DNA of 7,153 bases, taken from the NCBI GenBank assembly GCA_900542625.1, contig UQOH01000091.1:1-7153 (forward strand), in the 5' to 3' direction. Below the pieces are notes generated by a model that saw only the letters and a list, made by a program, of their open reading frames with translations, searched no databases and was not told where the DNA came from. This document shows, in pieces, positions 5,029 to 7,153 of this stretch (positions within the stretch are counted from its first letter, which is position 1; every line of letters starts with the position of its first letter). This stretch comes from an uncultured Fusobacterium sp. GTDB lineage: Bacteria; Fusobacteriota; Fusobacteriia; Fusobacteriales; Fusobacteriaceae. The position numbers were made by a program, and so were the translations under genes.

Positions 5029-6429
5029 ATGGAATACACAATTCTTATTTGTGGAATTTTATTATTTTTAAGTTTGTGTTCAATAAGACTTGCCAGAACC
5101 GTACAAGTTCCATTGCTGATAATGTTCCTTTTTATTGGAATAGCAGCTGGTTCTGAAGGTATCGGAGGAATCTATTTTGATGACTTTGCTACAGCTCAGA
5201 ATATAGGAAACTTTGCCCTGCTGTTCATTCTGTTTTCAGGAGCTCTGGAAACAAAAAAAATTGATGCTTTGTCAGCACTTTATCCCAGCGGAATTCTTGC
5301 AACGTTGGGAGTATTTCTTACTGCTGTCATAGCTGCAGGTTTTACCTATTTTCTGACTAACTTTTCTCTTATGGAATCTCTTATCTTCGGAGCATTTGTA
5401 TCATCAACAGATGCAGCAGCAGTAATGTCCATTCTTGGAGAATCTAAATTAAAGAAAAAAACAAGAACAATTATAGAAATTGAATCTGGAAGCAACGACC
5501 CTATGGCATATGCTCTTATTCTTTTCTTCCTTTCAATGTATAAAGCAACTTCTGGAGATTTACATATTTTTCAAGGAATATTATTTTTAATCCGTCAAAT
5601 AGCTTTAGGTCTTTTATTCGGAGCATTATTTGGTAAAATTACAATTCCTGCAAGTAAAATCATGCAGATAAAAAGAGAAGAATTTATGATACTTCACATA
5701 GTTTCTTTCCTATTTATCTGTTTCTCATTAACAACAATATTAAAAGGAAACGGATTCCTTGCAATTTATATAATGGGTATGTTTATCGGAAATGAAAGAT
5801 TTGAATACAGAATAAATTTCATGAGAAATATGAGAGTGGCATCTTGGCTGATGCAGATAACAATGTTCATTATTTTGGGACTTCTTGTTTTCCCTACACA
5901 GCTTTTATCTGTTATGGTAAAAGGAAGTATTCTTGCAATCTTGATTATTATTGTTGCCAGAATTATTGTTGTATATCTTGTGCTTATTCCATTTAAAATT
6001 ACAGCAAAAGAGAAATTTTTTATCTCTTGGGCAGGGCTTAAAGGTGCTGTTCCTATTATTTTCTCAATGTTTGCTGTAAGTGAAAATCTTGAAAATGCTC
6101 AGATGATGTTCAACATGATTTTCTATATGGTTGTATTCTCAGTTATTCTTCAGGGAATGACCTTAAAACATGTAGCAAAATTCCTTGGACTTCTTGAAGA
6201 AGATGATGGTAATGACGATATAGAAGTTGAAGTAGATGAATTGGAAGAACTGGCTGTTAAAAAACTTTATCTGACAAACTCTTCTGAATACGCTCATAAA
6301 GAGATAAAAGAGCTTCACCTTTCTAAGACAATGCACATTGTTTCTGTAAAACGTGGAGATAAATATCTTACTCCAAGCGGTTCATTGGTTCTTCTTCCGG
6401 GAGATCAAGTATTGTTCTCTCTTAGATAA
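5029..6429 (+). CDS. NhaP2/CvrA-like K+(Na+)/H+ antiporter with C-terminal RCK_C domain
   Basis: This 466-aa inner-membrane cation/proton antiporter is of the CPA1 type and would exchange cytoplasmic K+ or Na+ for external protons in pH and ion homeostasis. About 12 hydrophobic segments span residues 3-385. Conserved transport motifs are SSTDAAAV (125-132, D128), ESGSNDPMA (152-160, N156 and D157, the ion-binding pair) and WAGLKGAVPI (334-343). A cytoplasmic tail begins with an acidic linker (about 389-407, rich in E and D) and ends in a TrkA_C/RCK_C-type domain (about 408-466, with the PSGSLVLLPGDQVLF pattern). That domain usually senses a nucleotide or other small ligand. There is no RCK_N domain, as in CvrA, but the protein is shorter than E. 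coli CvrA (about 578 aa) and lacks the extra C-terminal domain. The stop codon follows directly after the RCK_C fold, so this is a natural architecture rather than a truncation. The downstream gene starts 36 nt later. Confidence 0.9.
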   Translation: MEYTILICGILLFLSLCSIRLARTVQVPLLIMFLFIGIAAGSEGIGGIYFDDFATAQNIGNFALLFILFSGALETKKIDALSALYPSGILATLGVFLTAVIAAGFTYFLTNFSLMESLIFGAFVSSTDAAAVMSILGESKLKKKTRTIIEIESGSNDPMAYALILFFLSMYKATSGDLHIFQGILFLIRQIALGLLFGALFGKITIPASKIMQIKREEFMILHIVSFLFICFSLTTILKGNGFLAIYIMGMFIGNERFEYRINFMRNMRVASWLMQITMFIILGLLVFPTQLLSVMVKGSILAILIIIVARIIVVYLVLIPFKITAKEKFFISWAGLKGAVPIIFSMFAVSENLENAQMMFNMIFYMVVFSVILQGMTLKHVAKFLGLLEEDDGNDDIEVEVDELEELAVKKLYLTNSSEYAHKEIKELHLSKTMHIVSVKRGDKYLTPSGSLVLLPGDQVLFSLR

Positions 6430-6451
6430 TTTTTTAAATAATCTAATTTTT

Positions 6452-6459
6452 AAAGAGGT
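6452..6459 (+). promoter_or_regulatory. Shine-Dalgarno for the 198-aa protein
   Basis: AAAGAGGT ends 6 nt before the ATG at 6466. It is weaker than the other sites in the window but correctly placed. Confidence 0.65.
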
Positions 6460-6465
6460 AAAAAT

Positions 6466-7062
6466 ATGAAAGTCGAGCAATTTGTAATGGCATATAAAAT
6501 AGATCAGGATCGTATAAGAGCTCTGCTTCCTGAAGGGTTTCAATCTCTTAGACCTGTTCTTAGAATTAATGCAGAAATTCGTGAGGAAGAAATATACATA
6601 GAGTTTAATACTCCTGCAGCAGCTTTTGGAAAAAAAGGCTGGCTGAATATTGCTAACTGGAAAAGTTCTGAAACAAAAATTGCATGTGTCAGAGAAAATA
6701 AAAAAACTACATTTATAACATCTTTTCTTGAAATTACATTTATTGGTGTGGGTATTGAGGGAAACTGCCCTGCTGAGGCAGATAATGACGGTTGTTTCTT
6801 TATTGACAGCAGCAATAAAATAGAACTTGTTCTACCTGAAAAGATTTTCAGCAGAAAAGAATTTTGTGACTGTATTTTTAAATGGAAATTTACTGAAAAT
6901 GATGCTCATGGTATCAGTATTGGTGAAAAAACTTTACCTGCTATTCCAAAAGAACCTGTTAATAATTATGAGAAACAAAAATTAACAGCTGAAACAGCAG
7001 CACATATTCCATGTGAACAGATACTGGGACAATATACTGTAGTCTTTGAAAGAGGAAATTAA
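6466..7062 (+). CDS. Conserved protein of unknown function, possibly acetoacetate-decarboxylase-like fold
   Basis: This 198-aa protein is soluble, with no signal peptide or membrane segment. I do not recognise a firmly assigned function. Its opening (AYKIDQDRIRALLPEGFQSLRPVLRINAEI, residues 9-38) resembles the 'parameters of a small-molecule beta-barrel' start seen in the acetoacetate decarboxylase-like superfamily, where a leading LLPEGF-type motif is common; this is a remote impression only. Other distinctive parts are EFNTPAAAFGKKGWLNI (46-62) and GVGIEGNCPAEADNDGCFF (93-111), the latter with two cysteines and several acidic residues that could form a site. No catalytic lysine can be pointed out with confidence. 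It lies 36 nt after the antiporter on the same strand, with no terminator between, so it is probably cotranscribed from the promoter at 4965-4993. Base and codon use match the neighbours. Confidence 0.6.
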   Translation: MKVEQFVMAYKIDQDRIRALLPEGFQSLRPVLRINAEIREEEIYIEFNTPAAAFGKKGWLNIANWKSSETKIACVRENKKTTFITSFLEITFIGVGIEGNCPAEADNDGCFFIDSSNKIELVLPEKIFSRKEFCDCIFKWKFTENDAHGISIGEKTLPAIPKEPVNNYEKQKLTAETAAHIPCEQILGQYTVVFERGN

Positions 7063-7153
7063 AAATAAAAAGAGATTAGTATAAAATAACAAAAAAAGAA
7101 TAAAATTTTCGATTTTAAAAATATCAGCGTAATTTATGCAGCGAAACAGAATA

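Noticed and set aside
6540..6815. Minus-strand ORF of 91 aa
   Set aside because: It is antisense inside the 198-aa conserved gene and has no start signals.
7063..7153. Possible terminator or small RNA after the last gene
   Set aside because: No stable stem followed by a T-run is visible; the short inverted match at 7127-7139 has a 1-nt loop and cannot form a hairpin.

Overview
The window is a compact, AT-rich piece of bacterial chromosome. Coding is dominated by A/T-ending codons (AAA, AGA, ATA, GAA), ribosome binding sites are strong, and intergenic DNA is almost pure A/T. The low-GC style, amino-acid catabolism genes and a gene resembling Gram-negative LPS-core kinases together suggest a Fusobacterium-like organism. 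That assignment is an inference from style and gene content, because no taxonomic marker gene is present. I see no mobile element, CRISPR array, tRNA or rRNA.

Left region (1-4105, + strand): a three-gene D-amino-acid catabolic operon. It holds a GntP/DsdX-family permease, D-serine ammonia-lyase DsdA (fold-type II PLP enzyme), and a fold-type III PLP enzyme of the D-threonine aldolase / eukaryotic-type D-serine dehydratase family. Gaps are 50-66 nt and each gene has its own Shine-Dalgarno. A hairpin at 4067-4097 closes the operon and also ends the gene converging from the right. The likely scheme is uptake of a D-hydroxy amino acid (D-serine, perhaps D-threonine) and deamination or cleavage to pyruvate, 2-oxobutyrate or glycine, for carbon, nitrogen and fermentation. 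The unusual point is that two evolutionarily unrelated enzymes that may share a substrate sit side by side.

Middle region (4104-5028): a minus-strand gene for a small kinase-fold protein of the WaaP/RfaP/KdkA (LPS core or Kdo kinase-like) type, then a 196-nt divergent intergenic region. That region holds a near-consensus minus-strand promoter and a good extended -10 plus-strand promoter. A perfect 7-bp-arm palindrome covers the minus-strand -35, and a 16-nt element occurs twice (15/16 identical), once in each promoter. It looks like a shared regulatory hub.

Right region (5029-7062, + strand): a CPA1-type NhaP2/CvrA-like K+(Na+)/H+ antiporter with a C-terminal RCK_C (TrkA_C) domain. A 198-aa conserved protein of uncertain function follows after a 36-nt gap. 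The last 91 nt (7063-7153) are AT-rich, with no gene or convincing terminator. Nothing in the window is clearly a new system. The best leads are the tandem unrelated PLP enzymes, the divergent operator architecture, and the uncharacterised protein paired with the antiporter.
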